The notes under the pieces are model-generated. The model searched no databases, was not told the DNA's origin, and worked only from the letters and a program-made list of their open reading frames with translations. 64,000 nt of DNA from Asaia bogorensis NBRC 16594 (GTDB lineage: Bacteria > Pseudomonadota > Alphaproteobacteria > Acetobacterales > Acetobacteraceae). The position numbers and the translations under genes are program-made. Below are positions 11,611-20,166 of the stretch, piece after piece. Position 1 is the first letter of the stretch. Each line of letters opens with the position of its first letter. Location: the NCBI RefSeq assembly GCF_001547995.1, contig NZ_AP014690.1:518501-582500 (forward strand), written 5' to 3'.

Positions 11611-11696
11611 TGGTGGAGAGAGTTGGATTCGAACCAACGTAGGCGTACACCAGCGGATTTACAGTCCGCCCCCTTTAGCCACTCGGGCATCTCTCC
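11611..11696 (-). tRNA. tRNA-Tyr (anticodon GUA)
   Basis: The minus strand reads as a class II tRNA of 86 bases including an encoded CCA end. The acceptor begins GGAGAGAT and pairs with CTCTCC before A-CCA. The D-arm contains GAGTGGCTAAAGGGG, the anticodon loop reads CTGTAAA with anticodon GTA, a long variable arm follows, and the T-arm holds GGTTCGAATCC. The anticodon and the long variable arm together identify tyrosine. Confidence 0.96.
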
Positions 11697-11708
11697 AGGT
11701 CGGGACGG

Positions 11709-11737
11709 GGAATATGGCGGATCACGGTTGGTGTCAA
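11709..11737 (-). promoter_or_regulatory. Sigma-70-type promoter of tRNA-Tyr
   Basis: On the minus strand a perfect -35 box TTGACA (11737-11732) is followed after 17 bases by TATTCC (11714-11709). This puts the transcription start a few bases before the tRNA 5' end at 11696. Confidence 0.7.
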
Positions 11738-11791
11738 CAAGCTTTCTTCATTTTTGTTGCATGACGGGCGGCTTGCTTTCATAGAGCGCTC

Positions 11792-12658
11792 ATGTCCAGA
11801 CGCCCTTCACGCTCATCCGTCTCGCGCGCTGCCCGCGCTTCTGAAAACCGCGCTCCAGAGGATCGCCCCTCTGGCGAACGCTCTTCCGAGGGGCGTTCTT
11901 CAGGCGGCCGTTCTTCAGGCGGCCGTTCCTCCGGTGGGCGCTCATCCGCCGCCGGATACTGGATGTATGGCCTGCATGCCGTTGAAGCAGCCCTGCGCAA
12001 TGCAGACCGCGACGTGCACGAGCTGCTGGTCACGAAAGAAGCCCTCTCGGCACTCGAAGCCAGACAGGTTCCGATCCGTATTTCCCCCAACGTAGTCGAG
12101 CGCCAGCGACTGGACCATCTTTGTGAGCGTGACGCCGTGCATCAGGGCGTCTGCATGCGCGTCGAACCCTTGACCCCGCCCTATCTCGATGACGTGCTGT
12201 CCAGCCGCGAGGGTCCCTTGCTGATTCTCGATCAGGTAACCGATCCGCGCAATATCGGTGCGATATTGCGGTCGGCAGCGGCATTCGGGGCAGCTGCTCT
12301 TGTGGTGCAGGACCGCAATACACCTCAGGAAGGCGGGGCGCTGGCCAAGGCGGCCTCAGGAGCGCTGGATGTCGTGCCCATCCTGCGTGAGGTCAATCTC
12401 TCGCGCATCATTGCCCAGCTGCAAAATGCGGGTCTCTGGACGGTGGGTCTGGATGCGGGCGGCTCGATGTTGAACGGTCAGGGTTTTGCGGGTCGTCGCG
12501 TGGCGCTGGTGCTGGGTGCAGAAGGGGCGGGCCTCAGGCGCCTGACCCGGGAAAGCTGCGATGAGATCGCCAGCGTCTACATGCCCGGTGACATGGAAAG
12601 CCTCAACGTCTCCAATGCTGCTGCTGTGGCACTTTATGAGCTGGTTCGCCCTGCCTGA
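11792..12658 (+). CDS. rlmB: 23S rRNA 2'-O-methyltransferase RlmB-type (SPOUT family)
   Basis: A 288-residue TrmH-family RNA methyltransferase, most like RlmB, which methylates G2251 of 23S rRNA using S-adenosylmethionine. The substrate-binding domain starts at YGLHAVEAALRN (residue 59). The SPOUT knot motifs are intact: NIGAILRSAAAFGA, LVLGAEGAGLRRL and MESLNVSNAAAVALYE. An extra N-terminal tail of about 55 residues is rich in Arg and Ser and contains four tandem five-residue repeats, so it is probably disordered and basic, perhaps helping to bind rRNA. The start is the first ATG; no strong ribosome site is visible, so the tail could begin slightly later. Confidence 0.9.
   Translation: MSRRPSRSSVSRAARASENRAPEDRPSGERSSEGRSSGGRSSGGRSSGGRSSAAGYWMYGLHAVEAALRNADRDVHELLVTKEALSALEARQVPIRISPNVVERQRLDHLCERDAVHQGVCMRVEPLTPPYLDDVLSSREGPLLILDQVTDPRNIGAILRSAAAFGAAALVVQDRNTPQEGGALAKAASGALDVVPILREVNLSRIIAQLQNAGLWTVGLDAGGSMLNGQGFAGRRVALVLGAEGAGLRRLTRESCDEIASVYMPGDMESLNVSNAAAVALYELVRPA
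11882..11941 (+). repeat. Four 15-base tandem repeats inside rlmB
   Basis: Four in-frame 15-base units encode SSEGR then SSGGR three times (residues 31-50 of RlmB). The middle two units are nearly identical in bases, so copy number could change by slippage without breaking the frame. Confidence 0.9.
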
Positions 12659-12885
12659 TTTCCTGCGGGTTTGAGGCATGGCTCCTTGTCATGCCCAACC
12701 TGCTGCGTGACGGCACCCATGCTCGCGGCTTGATGCATGCGGCGGGAGTGCCCATCGCTGGAGAGCCCTGAGCATGAGTGCCCGTAGCGTAAGTGCCCCG
12801 GGTCACCCGTCAGGGAATTCCATCAGCACGGGTGATGGTCTAGTCTGATTGCTCCAAGGACATGTTTCCGGGAGGGATCACTTCC

Positions 12886-13884
12886 ATGAAAGCAGTTGGC
12901 TACAAGGCGCCCGGTGCGCCTGACGTCTTGCAGGATATTACCCTGCCCGATCCTCCGGCCCCGAAAGGGCACGACCTGCTCGTGCGGGTCAGAGCGGTCT
13001 CGATCAATCCCGTCGATACCAAGATACGTGTGCGGGCCGGTACGCTGGATGGCGAGGCATGGCGCGTTCTGGGATGGGATGCCGCCGGGATCGTCGAGGC
13101 CACGGGCCCGGAGGTCCGTTTTTTCAAACCGGGTGACAAGGTGTTCTATGCCGGTGCCCTGATGCGCCAGGGCAGCAATGCCGAGATGCAGACGGTCGAT
13201 GAGAGACTGGTCGGCCATATGCCGGACCGTCTCGATTGGGGGCAGGCCGCGTCGCTGCCGCTGACCAGCGTGACAGCATGGGAAATGCTCTTTGACCGCA
13301 TGGCGGTCACCAACCTGACAAAAGGCATCCTGCTGGTTGTCGGCGGCGCTGGGGGTGTGGGCTCGATCCTCATTCAGTTGGCCCGCAAGCTGACGGGTCT
13401 TACCGTCATCGCCACAGCATCACGGGATGAAACGCGTGACTGGGTGCTCAGGATGGGCGCGCATCATGTGATCGATCATCGGCAGGATATGGCGGCCCAG
13501 ATACGGGCCCTTGGTTTCGAGCAGGTCACCCATACCGCCGCCCTGACAGCAACGGACCGCCATCAGGCTTTTTATGAGGAAATCCTGGCGCCTCAGGGGC
13601 ATCTGAGCGTGATCGACGATCCCGCGCATTTCGATATCGTGGGGTTCAAGAAAAAGAGCGCCACGATCTCATGGGAATTCATGTTCACACGCTCGCTTTT
13701 CGCCACGCCCGATCAGGCGAGGCAACATGATATTCTCGAGCAGATCTCCTCGCTTGTTCAGTCCGGAGATGTGGTGGCGACAGAGTATCACCGGGCTCAG
13801 GGCCTCAGTGCTGCGGCACTGGGCAGGCTGCACAGCGAGAGCGAGAGCGGAAAGAGCATCGGTAAATCCGTTCTGGTGTTCTGA
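12886..13884 (+). CDS. Zinc-type alcohol dehydrogenase-like / quinone oxidoreductase (MDR family)
   Basis: A 332-residue medium-chain reductase of the NADPH quinone oxidoreductase branch. The N-terminal GroES-like domain begins MKAVGYKAPG; the nucleotide fold shows VVGGAGGVGSILIQLARKL near residue 150. The zinc-binding cysteines of true alcohol dehydrogenases are absent, so it is a zinc-free enzyme likely to reduce quinones or enones in the cytoplasm. The ATG at 12886 is chosen over an ATG at 12862 because GGGAGGGA ends ten bases before it. It stands alone, facing the sulfotransferase gene tail to tail. Confidence 0.88.
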   Translation: MKAVGYKAPGAPDVLQDITLPDPPAPKGHDLLVRVRAVSINPVDTKIRVRAGTLDGEAWRVLGWDAAGIVEATGPEVRFFKPGDKVFYAGALMRQGSNAEMQTVDERLVGHMPDRLDWGQAASLPLTSVTAWEMLFDRMAVTNLTKGILLVVGGAGGVGSILIQLARKLTGLTVIATASRDETRDWVLRMGAHHVIDHRQDMAAQIRALGFEQVTHTAALTATDRHQAFYEEILAPQGHLSVIDDPAHFDIVGFKKKSATISWEFMFTRSLFATPDQARQHDILEQISSLVQSGDVVATEYHRAQGLSAAALGRLHSESESGKSIGKSVLVF

Positions 13885-13931
13885 CGTCCGATGCGCCGGC
13901 GCTGTTCAGTCCGGCGCGCTGGACGGCGGGA

Positions 13932-14759
13932 TCAGCACAGGATGAGTGCTCCGCTCTCGCGGGCCTGTGCGCTGCGCCAGAACATGCCGCCTTCCAGCCT
14001 TTCGCGCATGGCGGGCGGCAGGATCGAGCGTCTGGGCTCGGGTGCAACACGGGGGCGTAGCGCGTGCAGACCCGGTGTGCCGAGAGCCTGATCGAATTTG
14101 TCCGTATCGGGTGTCACCACATGGTCGGGATCGTAGTCATGAGGTGGCAGTCCCAGCGCCCGTGTCAGGCTGTCCAGAGCCTGACATGGTGAGCGGATCA
14201 GATAATCGTAATCCACCAGAATGAGCCGATGCGCGTATGGGCCGTGGAACGCTTCGTTCAGGACGCGCCACGCATAGCCAAAGACGCCCTCGGGTGAGAG
14301 AATATACTCCAGTCGGTCGTGCTGCGTGGCCCTTCTGGAAAGTGGTACGAGATTGGAGGAAAGGACCGGATCGCGCACGATCAGTCGCTCCAGCGAGTCG
14401 AGAATCCAGATTGGATCACGCACGCAGCAAATGACTTTGGCTTGTGGAAATACGGCATCGATCAGCCCCATCCGGGCGCACCAGTCGCGATGCGTGTCGA
14501 TGACGATCTGCTGGGGGTCGGTTATGGCGTAGTAGCTCTCCAGCAAGCGGCGCATCACACGGTCCCTTTTCGCCGCATCGAAATCACCGGCGTAATCTCC
14601 CTCAGCCATCAGGGACGCGACACGCAGCATCATGGGGGCAACGGGTGAACTGCGCCCGGACGTTACAATGGCGGGGTTCTGGGCCAGAAGGGCTGAGAGC
14701 AGCGTGGACCCTGAGCGAGGCAGGCCGGCGATGAAATGAACGGCATTGGCGTGGGGCAT
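13932..14759 (-). CDS. Sulfotransferase family protein
   Basis: A 275-residue cytoplasmic protein with the PAPS-binding phosphate loop of sulfotransferases right at the N-terminus (FIAGLPRSGSTLLSALLAQNP). A second family segment, ICCVRDPIWILDSLERLI, corresponds to the 3'-phosphate loop. The start at the internal ATG (14759) gives the usual short lead before the loop; 59 more residues upstream are open but look non-coding. No sulfate-activation or carrier genes are adjacent, so the acceptor (sugar, lipid or peptide) is unknown. This type occurs widely in proteobacteria as single genes. Confidence 0.82.
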   Translation of the reverse strand: MPHANAVHFIAGLPRSGSTLLSALLAQNPAIVTSGRSSPVAPMMLRVASLMAEGDYAGDFDAAKRDRVMRRLLESYYAITDPQQIVIDTHRDWCARMGLIDAVFPQAKVICCVRDPIWILDSLERLIVRDPVLSSNLVPLSRRATQHDRLEYILSPEGVFGYAWRVLNEAFHGPYAHRLILVDYDYLIRSPCQALDSLTRALGLPPHDYDPDHVVTPDTDKFDQALGTPGLHALRPRVAPEPRRSILPPAMRERLEGGMFWRSAQARESGALILC

Positions 14760-15012
14760 GAGGAGGTTTTTCCACGATGAGGGGCATGGCTCGCGTAGAG
14801 GGCACCTTATGGCTATGCAATTGGGCGTCCGAACCTCACTATGTTGCCAAAATATCACGTCAAAGAAAAAACCTTTTGCGCGCTGGGGCGATAGTGCTGA
14901 ACAGAGAGGCTGTGAGGCCTCAGGGTCACATGTCACTTTTCGTTACTGAATGAAATATATGGTCGGTCCAGCACTGCTGGCTGGCAGATCCGTCAGAAGG
15001 AAGAAGCGATCA

Positions 15013-15408
15013 ATGGGTATCTTCAGCACGATCATGAGCAAGATCTTCGGTCACGCGGAGGCAGCCCCTGCCAGTGGCTCGAATGGGGCGGCTTCTGGCT
15101 CTGAGGCGCCTGCTGCACCGGGTTCCACCACGCCGACGGCACCGAGTGCGCCGGTCGACGTTGACGCCGTGCTGACCCAGATGGCAGCCGATAAGGGCCA
15201 AACGCTCAACTGGCGCACGTCGATTGTCGATCTGCTCAAGCTGCTCGACATGGACAGCTCGCTCGATGCCCGCAAGCATCTGGCGCAGGAGCTGCATTAC
15301 ACGGAAAGCACCGAGGACACGGCCAGCATGAATGTCTGGCTCATTCGTCAGGTCATGCAGAAGCTGGCCGAAAACGGCGGCAAGGTTCCGGAAGAGCTGC
15401 GTCACTAA
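15013..15408 (+). CDS. DUF3597 protein
   Basis: A 131-residue protein matching the DUF3597 family. Its start MGIFSTIMSKIFGHA and the C-terminal block NWRTSIVDLLKLLDMDSSL followed by a helical segment ending NGGKVPEELRH are the family's two conserved parts. A low-complexity Ala/Pro/Ser linker joins them. The ATG at 15013 is preferred because AAGGAAGAAG precedes it by about six bases; the frame is open 63 bases further upstream. Function is unknown. It is followed by a strong terminator and appears to be a single-gene unit. Confidence 0.85.
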   Translation: MGIFSTIMSKIFGHAEAAPASGSNGAASGSEAPAAPGSTTPTAPSAPVDVDAVLTQMAADKGQTLNWRTSIVDLLKLLDMDSSLDARKHLAQELHYTESTEDTASMNVWLIRQVMQKLAENGGKVPEELRH

Positions 15409-15441
15409 GGGCCTTCACGCCCTCATAATCATCCAGCCGGA

Positions 15442-15468
15442 AAAGGGAGCCTATGGCTCCCTTTTTTC
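15442..15468 (+). terminator. Rho-independent terminator after the DUF3597 gene
   Basis: Hairpin arms AAAGGGAGC and GCTCCCTTT flank a CTATG loop and run into a T-tract. It lies 34 bases after the stop. Confidence 0.88.
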
Positions 15469-15523
15469 GTTTGCAGTCAGGTCTTTCCCGACAGCAATGA
15501 AAACACATGTAGGTGCCTGAAAA

Positions 15524-17371
15524 TCAGACCGCGAAGTCGCGAATGATGCGATGCAGTTCGATGGGATCTTCCACAAGCATGGCCTGACGGTAGAGAGCAT
15601 CACAGGAGTCAAGGCTGAGCGAGCGGATCATGCGCTTGACCGGCGGGAGAAGCGCCGCCGACATCGAGAATGAGCGCAGCCCCATACCGATCAGCAGGGC
15701 GACAGCGCGTGGGTCCGATGCCATCTCACCACAGACACAGACGGGTCGGTGTGCGCGAAGCGCCTCGTCGATCGTGAGGCGAAGCAATCGGAGCAGGGCG
15801 GGGTGCAGGGTCGTGTAAAGCTCGGAACCCATGGCAGCAGACCGATCGACGGCCAGCGTGTACATCGTCAGGTCGTTGGTGCCGAGCGCCAGAAACTCGG
15901 CCTGTCGCACCAGGGCACCCGCCGTGAGGGCAGCAGCCGGTGTCTCGATCATCACGCCAAGAGGTGGCAGATCGGCAGGGAGTTTCACACCACGACGACG
16001 CAGCCTTTTGGCGCAGCGCTCATAAATCTGTCGTGTGGCGATAACCTCGTTCACCGAGCTGACCATGGGCAGGAGGATGCGTAGCTGGCCGTGCAGGCTG
16101 GCGCGCAGAATGGCGCAGAGCTGCGTTTCGAGAATTTCCGGATGACGAAGCAGCAGACGCAGGCCACGCACGCCAAGCGCCGGGTTTTCCTCTTCCTCTT
16201 CGCCCTGAATCCCAAGCTGGCGCAGCCGCGACAGCCCTTTTTCACCACCCCAGTCCAGCACCCTGATGGTGGTGGTCATGTTGGGCATGTCTGCGACAAT
16301 GCCGGAATACACCTCGTACTGCCCATCCTCATCAGGCAGGGGGGCAGTTTCATCGAACAGGAATTCGGTTCGCAGCAGGCCAATCCCTGCTGCGCCGTTG
16401 CGATGCAGCAGGGGGAGTTCATTCGGGATCTCGACATTGGCCAGCAACTCGACATCCTCGCCGCTCACCAGTCGGCTGGGCAGGCGTCGTAACCTGCCAA
16501 TTCCCTTTCGTTCCCTGGCCTCCTCGGCCATTGCCGAGCGTGCCTCAGCCAGCGTGGTAGAGTCCGGGTGCAGGATGATCCTGCCGCTCGACCCGTCCAC
16601 AATCAGCAGATCACCGTCATTGATGCGATCAGTCAGATTGGGAATGGCAAGAATGGCAGGCACATTGAGCGCACGCAGCATGATGGCGGTATGGTCGGTC
16701 ACCCCGCCGCCTTCCGAAAGCACTGCTGCAATGCGGTTCGGGTCAATGACGGCGGCATCGGCCGGTCTGATCTGCTCGGCAACGAGAATGGAGCCGCCCT
16801 GGACATCGGAGAATGCCTTGAACGAAACACCGGTCAGATTGCGCAGGAGCCGTCTGGCCACCTCGCGAAACTCCCCCTCGCGACGCCTTGCGCCTTCGAT
16901 TTCCTCTTCAGGCATGTCGGGCTGCGGCCCGGCCATGGCCGCCAGTGCGTCGCTTTCGATCTGTACAGCGGCTTCGGCGGTCAGCCCGTCTTCCCCAATC
17001 CGGCGATGCGCCGCCCGAACGAGGCGCGAATGGTTGAGCATGCGCTCATACACCGAAAGCAGCGCATCGATTTCGATACGCCCTTCTTCCGGCAGGGCAT
17101 TGAGTTTGGTGCGCAGCTTGCGCAACTGCTTGAGCGTGAGAGCTATGGCCTCATCCAGCCGCGCCCGCTCTGCGTCACTTCCCAGCAAAGAGGGAAGGGC
17201 CTCAATAACAGGCAGGGGGCGCTCATAGGTCAGGCTGGCACGCGCGATAACGACACCTGCCGAAATCCCGACACCCTGCAGGATTTGCATGGGGAGATCG
17301 GTATCAGGCTGGACAACTTCGCTCGACGGGCGGCGCAGTCGCTTAATCACGTTCACCAAAGCCGTCAGCAA
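15524..17371 (-). CDS. ptsI: Phosphotransferase system enzyme I
   Basis: A protein of up to 615 residues that takes phosphate from phosphoenolpyruvate and passes it to HPr in the cytoplasm. The phosphohistidine is His227 in GGGVTDHTAIMLRA, and the C-terminal barrel shows the PEP-binding blocks LLRTEFLF, ALGVRGLRL, MIETPAAAL and ALGTNDLTMY. The longest frame starts at a TTG and overlaps the HPr gene by 29 bases; homologues begin near the internal ATG at 17290, so the true start is uncertain. It is the last gene of a cluster that contains no sugar permease, so it probably serves regulation. Confidence 0.93.
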   Translation of the reverse strand: MLTALVNVIKRLRRPSSEVVQPDTDLPMQILQGVGISAGVVIARASLTYERPLPVIEALPSLLGSDAERARLDEAIALTLKQLRKLRTKLNALPEEGRIEIDALLSVYERMLNHSRLVRAAHRRIGEDGLTAEAAVQIESDALAAMAGPQPDMPEEEIEGARRREGEFREVARRLLRNLTGVSFKAFSDVQGGSILVAEQIRPADAAVIDPNRIAAVLSEGGGVTDHTAIMLRALNVPAILAIPNLTDRINDGDLLIVDGSSGRIILHPDSTTLAEARSAMAEEARERKGIGRLRRLPSRLVSGEDVELLANVEIPNELPLLHRNGAAGIGLLRTEFLFDETAPLPDEDGQYEVYSGIVADMPNMTTTIRVLDWGGEKGLSRLRQLGIQGEEEEENPALGVRGLRLLLRHPEILETQLCAILRASLHGQLRILLPMVSSVNEVIATRQIYERCAKRLRRRGVKLPADLPPLGVMIETPAAALTAGALVRQAEFLALGTNDLTMYTLAVDRSAAMGSELYTTLHPALLRLLRLTIDEALRAHRPVCVCGEMASDPRAVALLIGMGLRSFSMSAALLPPVKRMIRSLSLDSCDALYRQAMLVEDPIELHRIIRDFAV

Positions 17372-17639
17372 CGAGGGCGATCAGGGCATCGAGCGCCGCG
17401 CTGGCCTGGGGCCCCTTGGCGGAGAGCAATATGGTCTCACCCCGGCCCGCGCCAAGCATCATCAGCCCCATGATGGACAGGGCAGACACGGTCTGGCCAT
17501 GACGGCTGACCTCAACATCAGCCTTGAAGCCTTCGGCCGCTGTGACGAATTTCGCGGCGGCCCGGGCATGCAGGCCCAAGCGATTGACGATCGTGACATC
17601 ACGCTCAAGGGTCGGGCCTGAAACCGTGCCCGACATCAA
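17343..17639 (-). CDS. ptsH: Phosphocarrier protein HPr
   Basis: A 98-residue HPr. The active-site His is residue 24 in NRLGLHARAAAKFV. Ser55 in SALSIMGLMML is the site that HPr kinase phosphorylates in organisms that have the kinase, and a kinase gene lies 1.6 kb upstream in the same cluster. About nine extra residues precede the usual start. The gene overlaps the EIIA gene by four bases, which indicates coupling. Confidence 0.94.
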   Translation of the reverse strand: MMSGTVSGPTLERDVTIVNRLGLHARAAAKFVTAAEGFKADVEVSRHGQTVSALSIMGLMMLGAGRGETILLSAKGPQASAALDALIALVADGFGERD

Positions 17640-18136
17640 CGGGCAACCTGGCGCAGCGGTGTAATCAGCGGGGTGAGGGGGGGAACATAGCTCATGGTCG
17701 TCGTCACAACCATTTCACAGCTCTTGCCACCCTGCAAACAGGAAGGCGGCAGCTCATAGGCGGCGGCGATGTATTTGCGTCCTGCCAGAGTAGCCAGCTC
17801 GGCACATTCGGCAAGGCTGCGTGTGCAGCGCGTCTTGGCAAGCTTGACCAGCATCGGCACGTTGACACCGGCCAGTACCTCCACGAGGCCTTCCTGACGC
17901 AGCGAAAGGGCCAGATTGGAAGGGGTACTGCCAAACATGTCAGTCAGGAGAAGTACGCCGTCGCCTGTATCGACCGAGGCGATGGCAGCACCAAGAAGGG
18001 CTCTCGCGGCAACGACATCGTCGTCGGGGCTGACACCCATGACTTCTATCTGTGGCTGGGGACCGACCACATGGGTCACGATTTCAAGGAGAGACTGAGC
18101 CAGGGAACCGTGGGTAACAAGAACGATCCCGATCAT
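17636..18136 (-). CDS. PTS EIIA component, mannose type
   Basis: A 166-residue EIIA of the mannose/fructose family. The phosphoryl-acceptor His9 lies in VLVTHGSLAQSLLE, and the family signature LLLTDMFGSTPSNLAL is intact. The C-terminus is longer than the usual EIIA domain and ends in about 30 poorly conserved residues (SYVPPLTPLITPLRQVAR). No EIIB, EIIC or EIID gene is near, so phosphate from HPr likely ends on this protein as a signal, as proposed for the incomplete PTS of many alphaproteobacteria. Confidence 0.9.
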   Translation of the reverse strand: MIGIVLVTHGSLAQSLLEIVTHVVGPQPQIEVMGVSPDDDVVAARALLGAAIASVDTGDGVLLLTDMFGSTPSNLALSLRQEGLVEVLAGVNVPMLVKLAKTRCTRSLAECAELATLAGRKYIAAAYELPPSCLQGGKSCEMVVTTTMSYVPPLTPLITPLRQVAR

Positions 18137-18212
18137 CGGGGCATTCCTTCAAGGGGTGCATGACGCCATTTTCGTAGCGACCCCGAGAGATATTGGTCAT
18201 CCATCACGGTAA

Positions 18213-19181
18213 TCAAGACGGCTCTGTCCGTATCTGTTCATCCGGTATGGCAAGTTGCTGAGGGGCGCGGACCCATCGCCATGAGCTGCGTCCCTGACGT
18301 GCCAGTTCCCGATGCATGACGACGATTGGCCCATCTGACAAGAGTTTAATCTCTTCGGCACGACTTAACGCCGCGGCAATCTCTTCAACAAGTGTTACGG
18401 AGCGGTGCTGACCGCCCGAGCAGCCAATAGCCACGGTGGCGTGCTTTTTTCCTTCAGCCACGAAACGAGGCAGAACAAGTTCGAGCAGCCCCATGATGCG
18501 TGAAAAGAAAATCAGGTAATCGGGGTCCTGCTGCACGTATTCGCGCACCACAGCCTCAAGCCCTGTGCGGGCTTTCAGTTCCGGGTCGTAATGCGGGTTA
18601 CGCAGGAACCGGGCATCGAATACGAGATCGGCCTCGCGGGGAAGACCGGCCGGGTAAGCGAAGGAAAGCAGGGTGACTGTCATCGAGTCGCCATCATTCT
18701 GATGGCCAAAACGCGACTCGATCAGGCGACGCAGATCATGGGGGGGCAGGTCGGATGTATCGATCACGAGATCGGCTTCGTCACGCAGGGGCGCCAGCAG
18801 GGCAATCTCCTGCTCGATGCTCGCCACAAGGCCCGGTGCGATTTCCGAACTGTTGTCCAGCGGGTGACGACGGCGCGTTGCCGTATAACGCCTGAGCAGC
18901 ACATCTGTCTCGGCCGTTGCGTAAAGCAATTCCACATGCAGGTCGCGCTGAGTACGCAGCTGCGCCAGTGCCATGATGACGGCTTTGGCCTCGAACCCTC
19001 TGGTGCGCACATCAATGCCGATGGCAAGAGGCTCCACCGTTCGGGCGGCCAGAGCATCGAGCAAGGTCAGGGGCGGGTTATCCGTGACCTCGTAGCCGAT
19101 ATCCTCAAGGATACGCAGGATCGAGGATTTCCCCGCGCCTGAAAGGCCGGTCACCAGCAGGATGCGCCGCGCTGAACTCAC
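18213..19181 (-). CDS. rapZ: RapZ/YvcJ-type nucleotide-binding protein
   Basis: A 322-residue protein of the RapZ family. It has a Walker A motif (VTGLSGAGKSS, residues 10-20) and the conserved C-terminal block VAIGCSGGQHRSVTLVEEIA. In enterobacteria RapZ is an RNase adaptor that controls amino-sugar synthesis; the role in alphaproteobacteria is not settled. Its place between hprK and the PTS genes is a conserved arrangement in this class, linking it to the same signalling branch. The gap to hprK is 45 bases and to the EIIA gene 76 bases, consistent with one operon. Confidence 0.93.
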   Translation of the reverse strand: MSSARRILLVTGLSGAGKSSILRILEDIGYEVTDNPPLTLLDALAARTVEPLAIGIDVRTRGFEAKAVIMALAQLRTQRDLHVELLYATAETDVLLRRYTATRRRHPLDNSSEIAPGLVASIEQEIALLAPLRDEADLVIDTSDLPPHDLRRLIESRFGHQNDGDSMTVTLLSFAYPAGLPREADLVFDARFLRNPHYDPELKARTGLEAVVREYVQQDPDYLIFFSRIMGLLELVLPRFVAEGKKHATVAIGCSGGQHRSVTLVEEIAAALSRAEEIKLLSDGPIVVMHRELARQGRSSWRWVRAPQQLAIPDEQIRTEPS

Positions 19182-19226
19182 AAATCGCCACTCCAGTTAC
19201 CGGACGGAAGAAAGACCACCAGAACC

Positions 19227-19769
19227 TTAACCTTCTTCGAGGTCGCTGGGGAGGGGGAGACAGGAGGCGTTTCCCCCATTGAGGCCGCAAAGAAGCGTGA
19301 AATTACCCAGGCGGCAGCGCAGCGCCGTGCGAATGATCGCCACTGCATCCGCGTGAAAGCCGTTCAGAGTCATCTGCCATAACCCTGTATCAGGTTCGAC
19401 AGTTTTCTCTGGCAGGCGTACTGGCCTGGACGGGATCGAGAGATGAACATGCAGGCCAAGCCTCGCCGTAGCGCGATAGGGCATCCGAACCAGACCCAGC
19501 CCACGAATCTCGATCATCCCGGCAAGGGCCGGGGGCGCAGAGGCATGGAGATCGCGGATGACCAGACGATCATCTCCCACCAGATCGAGGCCTGAGTCGA
19601 TCAGACGGAGCAGGAGGCTGGATTTGCCGCATCCCGATTGTCCGGTGAGCACAACACCTATCCCTGCAAGGCTCGCACAGGATGCGTGGATCTGCCCGTC
19701 TCGGGGAATGTTGAAAGGCGATGTGCAGTCCCGTGATTGTAGGTTATGAGTGCCGTCATGCACGACCAT
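19227..19769 (-). CDS. hprK: HPr kinase/phosphorylase, short form
   Basis: A protein of about 180 residues containing only the C-terminal kinase domain of HPrK, as is usual in alphaproteobacteria. The Walker A loop is LTGQSGCGKSS (residues 41-51), followed by DLVGDDRLVI and the HPrK signature EIRGLGLVRM. It should phosphorylate Ser55 of the HPr encoded downstream. The open frame continues upstream antisense to ridA, but that part is not family-like. The ATG at 19769 is my choice and implies a 24-base overlap with the divergent ridA gene; a GTG at 19763 or a slightly later start is possible. Confidence 0.85.
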   Translation of the reverse strand: MVVHDGTHNLQSRDCTSPFNIPRDGQIHASCASLAGIGVVLTGQSGCGKSSLLLRLIDSGLDLVGDDRLVIRDLHASAPPALAGMIEIRGLGLVRMPYRATARLGLHVHLSIPSRPVRLPEKTVEPDTGLWQMTLNGFHADAVAIIRTALRCRLGNFTLLCGLNGGNASCLPLPSDLEEG

Positions 19770-20102
19770 TCTTCCCTCTCTCCTCGTCCCGTCCTGCAGG
19801 ACAGCGTGACCTATTACGGTGTGACAGGGCTGGGCCCGGACGGCAAACCGCCCGAGAGCCTGATTGAGGAATGTCAGAATGCCCTTGCCCGCATACGCGA
19901 TATTCTGGCGACACATGGGCTTGTGCCTGAGGACATCACGCATCTGGCGTATATGATACCCGATAGCGTGGTGTTTACGGCCTGCCAGCGGATCATTGCC
20001 GAGGCGCTTGGTCCGGCCCGGCCTGCCATGACGCTGCGCCTGAAACCGAGCTTCGACGTGCCGGGGCAGAGGCTGGAATTCAATTTTATCGCCTCGGCCT
20101 GA
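19746..20102 (+). CDS. RidA-family protein
   Basis: A 118-residue protein of the RidA/YjgF fold. The segment VTYYGVTGLGPDGKPPESLIEECQ and the helix ALARIRDILATHGLVPEDI match the family, but the conserved arginine motif of true RidA deaminases (around NIRVECVA) is replaced by AMTLRLKPSF, so imine deaminase activity is doubtful. It belongs to one of the Rid subfamilies of less clear role. It is divergent from hprK and its 5' end overlaps that gene by about 24 bases if both first ATGs are used; an ATG at 19758 would reduce this. Confidence 0.75.
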   Translation: MSAVMHDHSSLSPRPVLQDSVTYYGVTGLGPDGKPPESLIEECQNALARIRDILATHGLVPEDITHLAYMIPDSVVFTACQRIIAEALGPARPAMTLRLKPSFDVPGQRLEFNFIASA

Positions 20103-20166
20103 AGTCACGCCGTAGAGGCGCGTTGCGGAGCGATCTGTCCCGTCAGACGCCAGCGCGTAATAGGTG

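Noticed and set aside
19770..20108. N-terminal extension of hprK antisense to ridA
   Set aside because: The extension has no resemblance to the HPrK N-terminal domain, while ridA on the other strand does match its family.
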